Shown here: positions 1 to 9,270 of the stretch, one piece after another
Layout: the number at the start of each line of letters is the position of its first letter
Numbering within the stretch: position 1 is the first letter of the stretch
Position numbers and translations under genes: made by a program
Notes under the pieces: model-generated
Seen by the model: only the letters and a program-made list of their open reading frames with translations
Told to the model about the DNA's origin: nothing
Database searches by the model: none
Source of the DNA: Butyricimonas virosa
GTDB lineage: Bacteria > Bacteroidota > Bacteroidia > Bacteroidales > Marinifilaceae
Direction: 5' to 3'
Assembly: GCF_025148635.1 (NCBI RefSeq)
Contig: NZ_CP102269.1
Coordinates: 3,596,001 to 3,660,000 of the forward strand
Length of the DNA stretch: 64,000 bases

Positions 1-6
1 AACTAC

Positions 7-864
7 ATGATTATGGCACAAAAGAAAGAGTTGACAGCGGATGAAAAACAAGTGATTATTTATAAGGGGACGGAGAGGCCTTTCACGGGTAAATATTATG
101 ATTTCAAGGCGAAAGGGACATACGTTTGCAAGCAATGCGGGACTCCGCTTTATCGTTCAGAAGATAAGTTTGATTCCCGGTGCGGATGGCCGAGTTTTGA
201 TGATGAGATTTCGGGAGCGGTGAAACGGGTTCCGGATGCTGATGGGAGGCGGACAGAGATTGTCTGCGCTCACTGTGGGGCTCACTTGGGGCACGTGTTC
301 ATGGGGGAGGGTTTTACCCCGAAGAATACCCGTCATTGTGTGAATTCGATCTCGATGGAATTTGTTCCCGCGGAAGAATTGAAAATAGACACGGCTATTT
401 TTGCCGGGGGATGTTTTTGGGGTGTGGAGTATTACATGAAAAAGGCTCCCGGGGTGCTTGCCGTTGAGTCCGGATACATTGGTGGGAAAGTTGAGGACCC
501 GTCTTACGAGGAAGTATGTGAGGGAAACACGGGACACGTGGAGGCGGTACGAGTGTTGTTTGATATATCGAAGACCGATTACGAGACGTTGGCAAAGTTA
601 TTTTTCGAAATACATGATCCCACGCAAAAAGATCACCAAGGACCGGATTACGGAGAACAATACCGTTCGGAAATATTCTATAATAGTCCGGAACAGAAGG
701 CCGTGGCTGAAAAGCTGATACAGGAGTTAAAAGTGAAAGGCTATGCGGTAGTGACCCGGTTAGCTCCGGCTACAACATTTTGGGTGGCAGAGGATTATCA
801 CCAGAATTACTATACTAGGAAAGGGACTTTGCCTTATTGTCATGGATATACGAGGCGATTTTGA
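7..864 (+). CDS. msrBA: Bifunctional peptide methionine sulfoxide reductase (MsrB-MsrA fusion)
   Basis: Repairs oxidised methionine: the MsrB half reduces Met-R-sulfoxide and the MsrA half Met-S-sulfoxide. The MsrB domain is at about residues 10-125, with two zinc-type CxxC pairs (CKQC, CAHC) and the resolving/catalytic motif RHCVNS (Cys111). The MsrA domain is at about 128-285 with GCFWG (catalytic Cys136). The order B then A is one of the two known fusion orders. Starts at ATG 7 or ATG 13 are possible, and the frame is still open to base 1, so an upstream start outside the window cannot be excluded. No signal peptide is visible, so the product is probably cytoplasmic. Confidence 0.93.
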   Translation: MIMAQKKELTADEKQVIIYKGTERPFTGKYYDFKAKGTYVCKQCGTPLYRSEDKFDSRCGWPSFDDEISGAVKRVPDADGRRTEIVCAHCGAHLGHVFMGEGFTPKNTRHCVNSISMEFVPAEELKIDTAIFAGGCFWGVEYYMKKAPGVLAVESGYIGGKVEDPSYEEVCEGNTGHVEAVRVLFDISKTDYETLAKLFFEIHDPTQKDHQGPDYGEQYRSEIFYNSPEQKAVAEKLIQELKVKGYAVVTRLAPATTFWVAEDYHQNYYTRKGTLPYCHGYTRRF

Positions 865-874
865 AAAAATCATG

Positions 875-882
875 TACCTTTG
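875..882 (+). promoter_or_regulatory. Promoter -7 box for the NifX-like gene
   Basis: TACCTTTG is an exact match to the Bacteroidetes primary-sigma -7 consensus TAnnTTTG. It lies 62 bases before the start codon of the NifX-like gene and beyond the msrBA stop, so that gene probably has its own promoter. Confidence 0.6.
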
Positions 883-944
883 TTTGGATAAATATTTCAA
901 AGGATAACAGAGAATTTATTTATATAAAAGAAAGGAATTGAATC

Positions 945-1325
945 ATGAAAATTGCAGTACCAACAAGAGAAAATGTTGTTGATGATCATTTTGGACATTG
1001 CGCATATTACACGCTGTTCACGGTAGATGACGATAAAAATATCACGGATACAGAAACGCTTCCTTCTCCACAAGGATGCGGTTGTAAATCGAATATTGCT
1101 TCAGTGTTGAAAGAAAAAGGGGTTACCGTGATGCTTGCAGGTAGCATGGGTGACGGTGCTTTAAAGGTATTAAGTGATCAGGGAATTAAAGTTTTCCGTG
1201 GTTGTAAAGGGGATGTCCGGAAAATAGCGGAAGGTTATTTAAAAGGGTTTATCCTGGATTCCGGCATCGGTTGCCACCATCATCACGAAGGGGAAGAACA
1301 CCAGTGTAGTCATCATAAAGAGTAA
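945..1325 (+). CDS. NifX/NifB-type dinitrogenase iron-molybdenum cofactor family protein
   Basis: A 126-residue single-domain protein of the NifX/NafY fold, opening with the family's usual MKIAVPT start and a DDHFGHC segment. These small proteins bind Fe-S or FeMo cofactor precursors in nitrogen fixers, but are widespread in anaerobes without nitrogenase, where the role is unknown. The C-terminal ~20 residues are rich in His and Cys (CHHHHEGEEHQC), suggesting extra metal binding. No nif genes are nearby. The ATG follows an AAAGGAATTG purine run. The 3' end overlaps a bidirectional terminator. Confidence 0.85.
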   Translation: MKIAVPTRENVVDDHFGHCAYYTLFTVDDDKNITDTETLPSPQGCGCKSNIASVLKEKGVTVMLAGSMGDGALKVLSDQGIKVFRGCKGDVRKIAEGYLKGFILDSGIGCHHHHEGEEHQCSHHKE

Positions 1326-1344
1326 GGGAAACCCCTTACTCTTT
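1317..1344. terminator. Bidirectional terminator inside two convergent gene ends
   Basis: AAAGAGTAAGGG pairs with CCCTTACTCTTT across a short A-rich loop. The left arm contains the stop codon of the NifX-like gene and the right arm the stop codon of the convergent CorC-like gene, so the stem is partly coding on both strands. Confidence 0.75.
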
Positions 1345-2607
1345 GTTTATTTTGACAAGGACTTTGTCGATTCGAGCGGCATCCATATCCACGATTTCAA
1401 ACTCGAAGTTATACCAGGTCAATTTCTCTCCGGTCTGGGGAATATGTTCCAAAATCTTTAAGATCAGTCCACTTAACGTGTTGTAGTAATGGTTTGCATA
1501 AAGACATTCCATATCGAAATAGGCCAAGAAATCATAGAAAGGACATTGGCCGTCCACGAGATAAGTACCATCTTCCCGTTGCACGATGTCCGGCTCTTCT
1601 CCAAGCTCCGGCAGGTCTCCGATCAAGGCTTTTAGAATATCCTGTAAAGTCACGATCCCTTCGATACTTCCGAATTCATCCGTGACCAATCCATATTTTA
1701 TATGTCCCTGTTTCAAATGTTCCATGGCGTTATACACGCTTTGATTCTGGGGAAAATACTGAGGTGGGCGAACGATGGATTTTAGATTAAAATCCGGGGT
1801 ATCCATTCTTCCAAAAAGGTCTTTCAGGAAAACAACCCCGACGATATTATCCAATTTCGTGTCAGCCACCGGGTAAATAGTGTGAAGATGTGCGTTTACC
1901 GTTTCTCGTAGAGTCTCGTTACTATCTTGTATGTTCAACCAGATGAGATCACTCCGGTGTGTCATGATGGAGCCGAGATCCCGGTCTCCGAGATTAAACA
2001 CCCGTTCCACGATGTCTTGTTCTACTTCTTGAATCTCACCTTCGGCGGTACTTTCTTGGATGATTGCTTTAATTTCCTCTTCCGTGATTTTGTTCTCTCC
2101 CGATTTGTTCAATCCCAATAGTCTCATCATGAATGACGTGCTGGCAGAGAGTAACCACACGAAAGGTGAGGCTATACGGGAAAGAATATCCATCGGGGCG
2201 GCAATTAGTTTTGCCATTCTTTCCGCGGCGACCATTCCTATGCGTTTGGGTACGAGTTCCCCGAAAATCAGCGTGAGATAAGTCACGACGATTACGATAA
2301 GCGTTTTGGATATTAGTAATGCGTGAGGTTGTAACACCTCTATTTTTTCTACCCATACTGCCAAGTCTCCAGCGAGGGCTTGCCCGGAATAAAGACCGGT
2401 AAGGATACCGATTAACGTGATCCCGATCTGTATGGTCGAAAGGAATCGATCCGGTTGATTTGCTAATTTTAATGCTCTTTGTGCGGATTTGTTCCCGCTT
2501 TTGGCTTCTGTTTCAAGACGGGATTTACGGGCAGAGACCATTGCTATTTCAGACATGGCGAGTACCCCGTTTAAAATGATAAGTCCTATGATGATTAGAA
2601 ATTCCAT
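1336..2607 (-). CDS. CNNM/CorC (HlyC) family membrane protein with CBS domains
   Basis: A 423-residue membrane protein in the usual three-part order: an N-terminal DUF21/CNNM transmembrane domain (about 1-190), a pair of CBS domains (about 200-330, with MTHRSDLIWL and FGSIEGIVTLQDI), and a C-terminal CorC_HlyC domain (about 340-420). Family members are linked to magnesium/cobalt efflux or resistance; the older name hemolysin C is misleading. Length is typical. The start ATG lies just after an AT-rich repeat region, and it is transcribed convergently with the NifX-like gene. Confidence 0.88.
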   Translation of the reverse strand: MEFLIIIGLIILNGVLAMSEIAMVSARKSRLETEAKSGNKSAQRALKLANQPDRFLSTIQIGITLIGILTGLYSGQALAGDLAVWVEKIEVLQPHALLISKTLIVIVVTYLTLIFGELVPKRIGMVAAERMAKLIAAPMDILSRIASPFVWLLSASTSFMMRLLGLNKSGENKITEEEIKAIIQESTAEGEIQEVEQDIVERVFNLGDRDLGSIMTHRSDLIWLNIQDSNETLRETVNAHLHTIYPVADTKLDNIVGVVFLKDLFGRMDTPDFNLKSIVRPPQYFPQNQSVYNAMEHLKQGHIKYGLVTDEFGSIEGIVTLQDILKALIGDLPELGEEPDIVQREDGTYLVDGQCPFYDFLAYFDMECLYANHYYNTLSGLILKILEHIPQTGEKLTWYNFEFEIVDMDAARIDKVLVKINKE

Positions 2608-2663
2608 ATATTAATTTTAAATTTTAGATTTTAGATTCCAGCCGCCCAAAGTCAGCGCTTTAG

Positions 2664-2775
2664 CTACCCCCTCTAACTTCCCCTTGCACAGGGGGAGGAA
2701 ACGCTACAATGTAACATTGAAACGTCTTCTTGCGTCCGTTGCTTCACCGGTGTAAGGGGGAGCCAGAGGGGGTAG
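2664..2775. repeat. 112-bp palindromic intergenic repeat (MITE/REP-like)
   Basis: The left arm (2664-2692, CTACCCCCTCTAACTTCCCC...) is an imperfect inverted copy of the right arm (2747-2775, ...GGGGGAGCCAGAGGGGGTAG). The unit lies inside AT-rich inverted sequence: ATTTTAGATTTTAGATT at 2621-2637 on one side and TAAATTTTAAATTTTAC at about 2794-2811 on the other. It fills the gap between the CorC-like gene and the antiporter. It encodes nothing and resembles small non-autonomous or REP-like repeats. Confidence 0.6.
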
Positions 2776-2817
2776 TTTTTTCCATTCTGAATTCTAAATT
2801 TTAAATTTTACATTACT

Positions 2818-5097
2818 CTAAATTTTCTCAACTTTTAATTGTCTCGGTCTTATAATTAGGAGTGAGGGTAACTTTGCAAAAAGTTCCTGATCTTTTGACA
2901 GCTTTTCGCAAGTGGTATAACTCATCACTAATAAGGTTTCTTTGTTTTCAATAAAAGTGTTCATGGTTAATGGTTTGTCCAGTACGAATTTGTTTGAATC
3001 GATTTGAACGAAATCATTCATGATTCTGGATTGTAGTTGTTTATCCACCTGTTCGTTGATAAAGCAAATTCGGATGGTCATGCTTTGTTCGCCCAACCGG
3101 GTTCTGGCGTAATTGAAGAGAAACAAGTCGTCTTCACTATCAACGAGAAGTAAGATATGGGAAGCCTGCGTGAAACCTCTGTTCACGAAGATTCCCACGG
3201 AACAATCCACGTGATCCATGATAGATTCCAGTTTTTGCCGGAGTAGCGTTCCCGGTAAATGTAACGGGCGATCTTTTAATTGTTTCAGCCAGCGGGAAAT
3301 CGTGGTGAATCGTTTACCTAGTTTTCCGGGGGCCGTGCTATTGTCCTGCATGAATTGTTGTCCTGCTCCGACGAACAGGTAGTCCACGTGTTCTTTCTTG
3401 GCCACGTGAACCATTTCCTGAATTAGTTTGTCGGTTACTTGATAACGTTCATCTACCTGTAAATTCAGATGGCGAGCCTCTTCCCGAAGGGGGATAAAAC
3501 TCTCTTCTGCAAATTCTTCCGCTTTGGCAGGATTTAAGTCAGTTCCCAACGTGAAGTGCGTGGCAATAAGTTGACTGTTTTGTAGCCGATGTCCTAGTAA
3601 AAGATCAGCCATACCCAGTAAGGTTCTACCGGTTTCGGGACGACCAAAGGAGAGCAACACTTTCTCGTGGTGATGGGCTTTTTCCTCTTGTTTGGCAAAT
3701 ATCTTTTCCACGAGCGACAACATAGGGGTTGCCATGAACGTGGTCAATAAAGACATGATCAATAATACCACGAACATTTGGGCAGAAAGGATTCCCATCT
3801 CGAACCCGATGTTCAGGGCCACGAGTTGCATGAGTCCCCGTGTGTTCATTAGCGTGCCGACGATAAGACTATCTTTCCAGTTTTCGCCCACAGCCCGTGC
3901 AGCCAGCGTACACCCCCCAAACTTTCCGGCAATGGCTACCACGATGAACAGTAAGCACACACCCCATAGCTCCGGCGTGTTAATCAAACCGATTTCCGTG
4001 TGTAATCCAGAAAAGGCAAAGAATAGGGGAAGAAAGAATACCAAAGAAATGTCTTCCACTTTTTCCATCATGACTTTACGGAACCCGATGTTCGTGGGCA
4101 TAACCACCCCGGCGATAAATGCCCCAAAAAGGGCATGAATACCAATGATTTCTGTTGCTACCGACGAAAGTACCAGAAACAAGAATATGAATCCCACGAA
4201 GGTCTTGTTGATGACTTCCGAGTTGGCATAAATATCCCCGATTTTACGCAGAAACGGACGCATGACCATAAACATGAAGGCGATATAGACGAGCGTTAAG
4301 GCAATGGTGTAGAGGGCGCTGACGAAACTACCCGCTTTAGCTAAGGCGATTACGATGGCCAGTAAACACCATGCGGTGACGTCATCATTGGCTGCCGAGG
4401 CTATGGATAACATTCCGACAGGGCTCTTTGTCATGTTACGTTCCTGCACGATTCGGGCCAACACGGGGAAGGCCGTGATACTCATGCTGATCCCGATGAA
4501 CATGGCAAAAGGTAAAAATTCCGCTTGTTGTGCCCCGTAGTCAGCGTATACCCAGATGGCAGCTACCACTCCCAGGAAAAAAGGAACCACGATTCCGGCA
4601 TGACTGATGACCAGAGTTTCGTTTAGTTTGTCTTTTATGACACTGAAATCTAACTCTAGTCCGATGACAAACATAAACAGAACTAACCCGATCTGGCTTA
4701 ATAGGTTCAAGTTCATCAGTGATTCAGGAGGGAATAGTGCGGCAGAGAATTCCGGAAAGAAATATCCCAGCAACGAAGGTCCCAAGACGATTCCGGCCAC
4801 GATTTCACCCATAACACCGGGTTGCCCGATGTATTTGAAAAGGAATGAGAAAATACGGACGGTGATCAAAATCACGATGATTTGTAACAACAAGATCGTT
4901 AGTGAGTTTGTCAGGTTGTCGGAAATGATTCGTTTGAATAGTTCAAATGAACTCATTTCCGTGTTTACCGTACTACTGACTTCTGAATGATCGATATGTT
5001 GACCCGTGCAAAGTGCAAAGTAAATCAAAGCACAGAAGACGGTCATCATGCCGAGATATATCCAGTAGTTTGTGCTATTCCTTTTCATGATCCTCAA
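2818..5097 (-). CDS. CPA2-type cation:proton antiporter with C-terminal USP-like region
   Basis: A 759-residue inner-membrane protein. An N-terminal transmembrane segment (about 12-30) is followed by a Na_H_Exchanger domain (about 60-440) with many hydrophobic helices and segments such as GQPGVMGEIVAGIVLGPSLL. The C-terminal ~300 soluble residues look like a universal-stress-protein-type cytosolic module, as in bacterial KefB/CPA2 relatives. Substrate (Na+ or K+) cannot be told. It is the last gene of a leftward operon: its start lies 11 bases after the stop of the Ca2+ ATPase. ATG at 5088 is an alternative start. Confidence 0.85.
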   Translation of the reverse strand: MRIMKRNSTNYWIYLGMMTVFCALIYFALCTGQHIDHSEVSSTVNTEMSSFELFKRIISDNLTNSLTILLLQIIVILITVRIFSFLFKYIGQPGVMGEIVAGIVLGPSLLGYFFPEFSAALFPPESLMNLNLLSQIGLVLFMFVIGLELDFSVIKDKLNETLVISHAGIVVPFFLGVVAAIWVYADYGAQQAEFLPFAMFIGISMSITAFPVLARIVQERNMTKSPVGMLSIASAANDDVTAWCLLAIVIALAKAGSFVSALYTIALTLVYIAFMFMVMRPFLRKIGDIYANSEVINKTFVGFIFLFLVLSSVATEIIGIHALFGAFIAGVVMPTNIGFRKVMMEKVEDISLVFFLPLFFAFSGLHTEIGLINTPELWGVCLLFIVVAIAGKFGGCTLAARAVGENWKDSLIVGTLMNTRGLMQLVALNIGFEMGILSAQMFVVLLIMSLLTTFMATPMLSLVEKIFAKQEEKAHHHEKVLLSFGRPETGRTLLGMADLLLGHRLQNSQLIATHFTLGTDLNPAKAEEFAEESFIPLREEARHLNLQVDERYQVTDKLIQEMVHVAKKEHVDYLFVGAGQQFMQDNSTAPGKLGKRFTTISRWLKQLKDRPLHLPGTLLRQKLESIMDHVDCSVGIFVNRGFTQASHILLLVDSEDDLFLFNYARTRLGEQSMTIRICFINEQVDKQLQSRIMNDFVQIDSNKFVLDKPLTMNTFIENKETLLVMSYTTCEKLSKDQELFAKLPSLLIIRPRQLKVEKI

Positions 5098-5108
5098 TGA
5101 TTTTTACA

Positions 5109-8045
5109 CTACTTTCTGTTTTTCATTCGTTTGAACGCCCGGAATATTTCTCCCACCCAAAGTACAAGAGACGTGGCGAGCGTGATCCAGATCCATTCGA
5201 CCCAAGTCAATGGGATGGTCCTGAAAACGGAACCACCGAAGTTGACTACGAGTATCTGTCCCACGATAATTGCCATTCCCACGGTGAGGAAACCTTCGCT
5301 TTTGAATATATTTTTAAAGGCGGAATCATTTGTTCCGAAAGTCTTTGCATTAAACATGTTCCAGAACTGTAACATCACGAATACCGTGAAGAAGATCGTC
5401 AGGTTACGAAGTCCTTCCGGTGTTCCGGCCTCAATACCTCCGGCATAATTGGAGAGTACATATAGCAAGCCGAGTAGGATAACCATGAACGTGATTCCGG
5501 TGGCTAATATCAGTCTCTGCATTTGAGGGACGATGATAAAGGCATTCGAATTTCTCGGTTTTCGTTTCATCACTTCCGGGCTAGGCGGGAGTGAGGCTAA
5601 AGCCCCGGCGGCAAACGTGTCCATGATGAGGTTTACCCACAACATCTGTGTTACCGTGATGGGAAGTTCCGAGCCGAACAAAGAGCCTAGTAATACAATA
5701 ATCAAGGCTGCCACGTTAATGGTAAGCTGGAACAAGATAAATCGTTGAATATTTTGATATACAGAACGTCCCCACATCACGGCAGAGGTTATACTACTGA
5801 ATGAGTCATCTAGCAAGGTGATGTCACTGGCCTCTTTAGCCACGGAGGTTCCGCTACCCATGGATAGACCCACGTGTGCATGATTCAAGGCGGGGGCGTC
5901 GTTCGTCCCGTCCCCAGTAACGGCCACGATGGCTTGTTTTTGTTGTAGCAATTGAACGAGGCGTTGTTTGTCCATCGGGCGGGCTCGGGACATGATTTTT
6001 AAATCCAGTACCCGATCCAAGGCCTCTTTATCGGTTAATTGTGCAAATTCAACTCCAGTGATCACGTTCCGATCGGTATCTTTTTCTGTCCACAGACCGA
6101 TTTGTCTTCCGATCTCTTTTGCCGTACCCGGTGTATCTCCCGTCACCATTTTTACTTGTATTCCGGCATCAAAACAGCGTTTTACCGCGTCCGGTACATC
6201 CGGGCGGATCGGGTCAGAAATTGCTACGATACCAAGGAAGGTTAATTCGGTGTTGTATAAGCGTCCGTCTTTAAAATGCGATTCATTATCCTCGATGACT
6301 TGGTAAGCAAAACCCAGTGTCCGCATGGCTTGATTTTGGTATTCCAGCAATTGGTTCTCCACGGTCGTTTTGTAATTGGCGATCGGTTGCCCTTCCCCGT
6401 CGATCAATGCGTTCTTACATTGAGCGAAGATGATTTCGGGAGCTCCTTTCACGTATAGAATCTTTTTTCCCATGACGGGAGAGTCAACCAATGTGGCCAT
6501 GTATTTCCGTTCCGTGGAAAAGGTTAACTGGTCGATCACCGTGGCATTTTCCCGGAGTTCTTGGTAATTTGCTTGTTGTCCGTTTAGCCAGAGTAACAAG
6601 GCAGCCTCGGTCGGGTTGCCTAAGGTTTTCACTTTGTCCGGATCGGAAAAGTCGAGGAATGCAGTTGTATTCACGGCAATACCCTCTTTTATCAGTCGGG
6701 AATTCTCGTTATCAGCTAGTTGTTGATCTTTCAGACCGTAGAAGTTGGTTTTGTACACGGTCATCTGGTTTTGGGTCAGGGTTCCCGTTTTATCCGTACA
6801 AATAACGGTTGTAGCACCCATCGTTTCGCAAGCATGCATTTTGCGAACGAGATTATTGGATTTTAGCATTTTACGCATACTGAGGGCCAAACTCAAAGTG
6901 ACGCTCATCGGAAGACCTTCCGGAACCGTCACCACGATCAGGGTAACGGAAGCCATGAATGCCGACAGGATTTTTTTTCCTAGGCTTAACGAAATCCACG
7001 CTTGCGGGTCCCAAGGTTTAACCCCGAAAGCCCAACCAATGGCGAGCATGATAACCAATGCTCCCAACCCGTATAAAATCCAGCGAGCCCAACTGCCTTG
7101 TTCTATGCTTTTGGGGAGTTCTTTTTCTTTTCCCCGTAATGCATGAACATCGTATATGACAGGCACCCATACTTTGGCAAGCATGATGATTGCCGTGATA
7201 ATCAGTGCCCCGATCAATCCGAGTTGTCCTAACTCCGGGGTCGGGGATGCCGGGTTAAAGAAGATGGCTTTAATGAATAGGATGGTAAACGTGACCGCGG
7301 CACCGCAGAATCCCACGACCCCGATGAATTTTGCCAGCGAATCGAGCTGTTTGTCAAGTGGGGTAGGTTCTTCGCTTTTTTCCGAAGATTTTTCTGCCAC
7401 TTTTCCGAATTCCGTGGCGTCTCCCACGGCAAGTACCTGCATGATCCCGTGACCGTCGGAAACGGTTGTTCCTCTCATCACGTGGTTGGAAGGGTAGGTG
7501 GCTTCCAAGTTGAATTCTGATTCGATCACGGTTTTATTGGCGATTGGTTCTCCGGTTAAACTGGATTCGTTCACCTGTAAGGAGATTGCTTCGAGAAGTA
7601 TCCCGTCGGCGGGAATCTCTTCTCCTTGCTCCAAAAGCACAATATCATCCACGACAATATCTTTTTTAGGGACTTCATGTACATTACCGTTGCGGATAAC
7701 TTTGATCAACGTGTCGTCATTCACTTGATTCAGCACGTCGAATTTCTTGTTTGCATCCCATACAAACCAGGTGGCGACCCCGGTCGCGAGTAAGATGGCC
7801 ACGGCAATACCAATGGTTTCCGCGATCTCGATGATTCCTTCCGAGAAATACATGGAGATGGCGATACCTCCCGAAAGGAATACCGCAACCATTAATATGC
7901 GAATGACGGGATCTTCAAAGTTCCCGATAAAAATCTGCCATAAAGAGTCCCTTTTAGGGGGAGTTAACACGTTGGCCCCGTGTTTTTCACGACTTTCCAG
8001 TACTTGTTTATCCGTGAGGCCCGTGTAGTGTTTACGTGATTCCAT
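5109..8045 (-). CDS. Calcium-transporting P-type ATPase (type IIB-like)
   Basis: A 978-residue ATP-driven cation pump. It has every P-type landmark: the SLTGEP actuator motif, PEGLP in the transport helix, the phosphorylation motif DKTGTLT with Asp418, the KGAPE nucleotide-binding motif, and TGDGTNDAPAL in the hinge. The arrangement and PEGLP fit Ca2+-ATPases of the PMCA-like group. It is the middle gene of an operon, 15 bases after dedA-like and 11 before the antiporter, suggesting joint control of ion homeostasis. Ca2+ specificity is a family inference; Mn2+ is possible. Confidence 0.9.
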   Translation of the reverse strand: MESRKHYTGLTDKQVLESREKHGANVLTPPKRDSLWQIFIGNFEDPVIRILMVAVFLSGGIAISMYFSEGIIEIAETIGIAVAILLATGVATWFVWDANKKFDVLNQVNDDTLIKVIRNGNVHEVPKKDIVVDDIVLLEQGEEIPADGILLEAISLQVNESSLTGEPIANKTVIESEFNLEATYPSNHVMRGTTVSDGHGIMQVLAVGDATEFGKVAEKSSEKSEEPTPLDKQLDSLAKFIGVVGFCGAAVTFTILFIKAIFFNPASPTPELGQLGLIGALIITAIIMLAKVWVPVIYDVHALRGKEKELPKSIEQGSWARWILYGLGALVIMLAIGWAFGVKPWDPQAWISLSLGKKILSAFMASVTLIVVTVPEGLPMSVTLSLALSMRKMLKSNNLVRKMHACETMGATTVICTDKTGTLTQNQMTVYKTNFYGLKDQQLADNENSRLIKEGIAVNTTAFLDFSDPDKVKTLGNPTEAALLLWLNGQQANYQELRENATVIDQLTFSTERKYMATLVDSPVMGKKILYVKGAPEIIFAQCKNALIDGEGQPIANYKTTVENQLLEYQNQAMRTLGFAYQVIEDNESHFKDGRLYNTELTFLGIVAISDPIRPDVPDAVKRCFDAGIQVKMVTGDTPGTAKEIGRQIGLWTEKDTDRNVITGVEFAQLTDKEALDRVLDLKIMSRARPMDKQRLVQLLQQKQAIVAVTGDGTNDAPALNHAHVGLSMGSGTSVAKEASDITLLDDSFSSITSAVMWGRSVYQNIQRFILFQLTINVAALIIVLLGSLFGSELPITVTQMLWVNLIMDTFAAGALASLPPSPEVMKRKPRNSNAFIIVPQMQRLILATGITFMVILLGLLYVLSNYAGGIEAGTPEGLRNLTIFFTVFVMLQFWNMFNAKTFGTNDSAFKNIFKSEGFLTVGMAIIVGQILVVNFGGSVFRTIPLTWVEWIWITLATSLVLWVGEIFRAFKRMKNRK

Positions 8046-8060
8046 GTTATAATTTAAGAT

Positions 8061-8681
8061 TTAATTATTTTTTTTACGTGTTGACCGAATAATAAGATAC
8101 GTGAAAAAGCCAATTCCGACGATTAACATTACGATGGAAATCTCGGTGAAATACTTTTCCAGTAACTCTTTTCGGGAATATAAAAAATAGCCGACGGTAG
8201 CCAGTATCAAGTTCCAGATACCACTTCCGGCAGCCGTGTAAAATATAAAGCTGTTTAAAGGCATTTTGACTAATCCGGCCGGAAGGGAAATAAAGCTTCT
8301 TACCCCCGGGGTAAGTCTTCCGACCAGCGTGGAGCTTTTGCCGTATTTCAAAAAATATTGTTCGGATTTTTCTACTTTTTCTTTGGACATCCGCAAAATC
8401 TTTCCCCAGCGTGATTCCGCGAAAGAATAAATGAATTTACGCCCTAACGTGTATGCTAACACGTAGTTGAAGAGGGCGCCTAGAACCGATCCGATTGTGC
8501 TGAAAATAACTACCAGCAGGAAATTGAGATCCCCGTTTGCAGCTTTCCAGGCTGCAGGAGGCACGATCAATTCCGCCGGAAAGGGAATGATGGAACTCTC
8601 AATGGTCATACATACGAGAACACTCCAGTAGTTCACGTTCTGCATATACCAATCGAGAATAGATTGAAGCCAATCGATCAT
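8061..8681 (-). CDS. DedA family membrane protein
   Basis: A 206-residue polytopic membrane protein of the DedA/SNARE-associated (VTT) family, with the family motif region FLGRLTPGVRSFISLPAG at about residues 120-137 and four or so hydrophobic segments. DedA proteins act in phospholipid flipping and membrane homeostasis. It is the first gene of the leftward operon with the P-type ATPase and the antiporter. No clear TAnnTTTG box is visible directly upstream. Confidence 0.9.
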   Translation of the reverse strand: MIDWLQSILDWYMQNVNYWSVLVCMTIESSIIPFPAELIVPPAAWKAANGDLNFLLVVIFSTIGSVLGALFNYVLAYTLGRKFIYSFAESRWGKILRMSKEKVEKSEQYFLKYGKSSTLVGRLTPGVRSFISLPAGLVKMPLNSFIFYTAAGSGIWNLILATVGYFLYSRKELLEKYFTEISIVMLIVGIGFFTYLIIRSTRKKNN

Positions 8682-8747
8682 ATGTTGTTTCTAAATTTTT
8701 AATGTTTTTATTTGCTCTCACTTGTTATAATTATCGTTATGGTTTTG

Positions 8748-9143
8748 TCATAACAACAATACTTTCAGCGAGTAGATATAAAAACCTTGACTATGTCGGG
8801 TGGTCAGATATTGGATAAAGTGCCGTTCTTTTTTGGCTAAAGACAATTTTATCGGAATATTTTTTCCACTCTGCATATTGTGATGCGAATACACGTTTGT
8901 TTTAGGAGTTTTATTGAACCCGAAACGTCGTCCGTGGGAAGTTGCGATTCCTTCGTCGGAACCCAAATGAAGGCCTCGTGAGAGAGTGTCGTAGCAATGG
9001 GCAATCTCATCCGATTCGGATAGTTGTTCTGTTTGTGTAGGCAATGCTATCTCGTCCTCGTTTTCCTCAGTCTGTAGTCCATTGACTATGAGTAGTAAAG
9101 AAAAAATGAAGATAGATATATATACAAAAAACAGCCTTTTCAT
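8748..9143 (-). CDS. Hypothetical secreted or membrane-anchored small protein
   Basis: No family recognised. It has 131 residues: an N-terminal hydrophobic segment (about 4-22) after MKRLFF looks like a signal peptide or anchor, followed by a Glu/Asp-rich stretch (about 25-47) and a basic C-terminal half. Support for it being real is a TAnnTTTG box 20 bases upstream on the same strand (9171-9164) and its divergent placement against MarC. It lies 66 bases upstream of dedA-like and could be co-transcribed with it. Confidence 0.6.
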   Translation of the reverse strand: MKRLFFVYISIFIFSLLLIVNGLQTEENEDEIALPTQTEQLSESDEIAHCYDTLSRGLHLGSDEGIATSHGRRFGFNKTPKTNVYSHHNMQSGKNIPIKLSLAKKERHFIQYLTTRHSQGFYIYSLKVLLL

Positions 9144-9163
9144 TATAAAATTATTTACAGGCT

Positions 9164-9171
9164 CAAAAGTA
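9164..9171 (-). promoter_or_regulatory. Promoter -7 box for the small secreted protein
   Basis: Read on the minus strand this is TACTTTTG, a match to TAnnTTTG, 20 bases before the ATG at 9143. It is divergent from the MarC promoter 70 bases away. Confidence 0.5.
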
Positions 9172-9238
9172 ATATATTTTTGGATATATATCCAGTCTCG
9201 TTTACGCTTTTTCTTATCAATAAATCCATTTTATTGCG

Positions 9239-9246
9239 TACCTTTG
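9239..9246 (+). promoter_or_regulatory. Promoter -7 box deciding the MarC start
   Basis: TACCTTTG, an exact -7 box. Transcription should begin near 9253, so the open frame further upstream (from 9082) cannot be translated from this promoter, and ATG 9271 is the supported start. Confidence 0.6.
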
Positions 9247-9270
9247 CGGGGAATCAGAAATATTCGGATC

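Noticed and set aside
9082..9270. Longer MarC with 63 extra N-terminal residues
   Set aside because: The extra part is not MarC-like and contains a -7 box at 9239; ATG 9271 fits family length.
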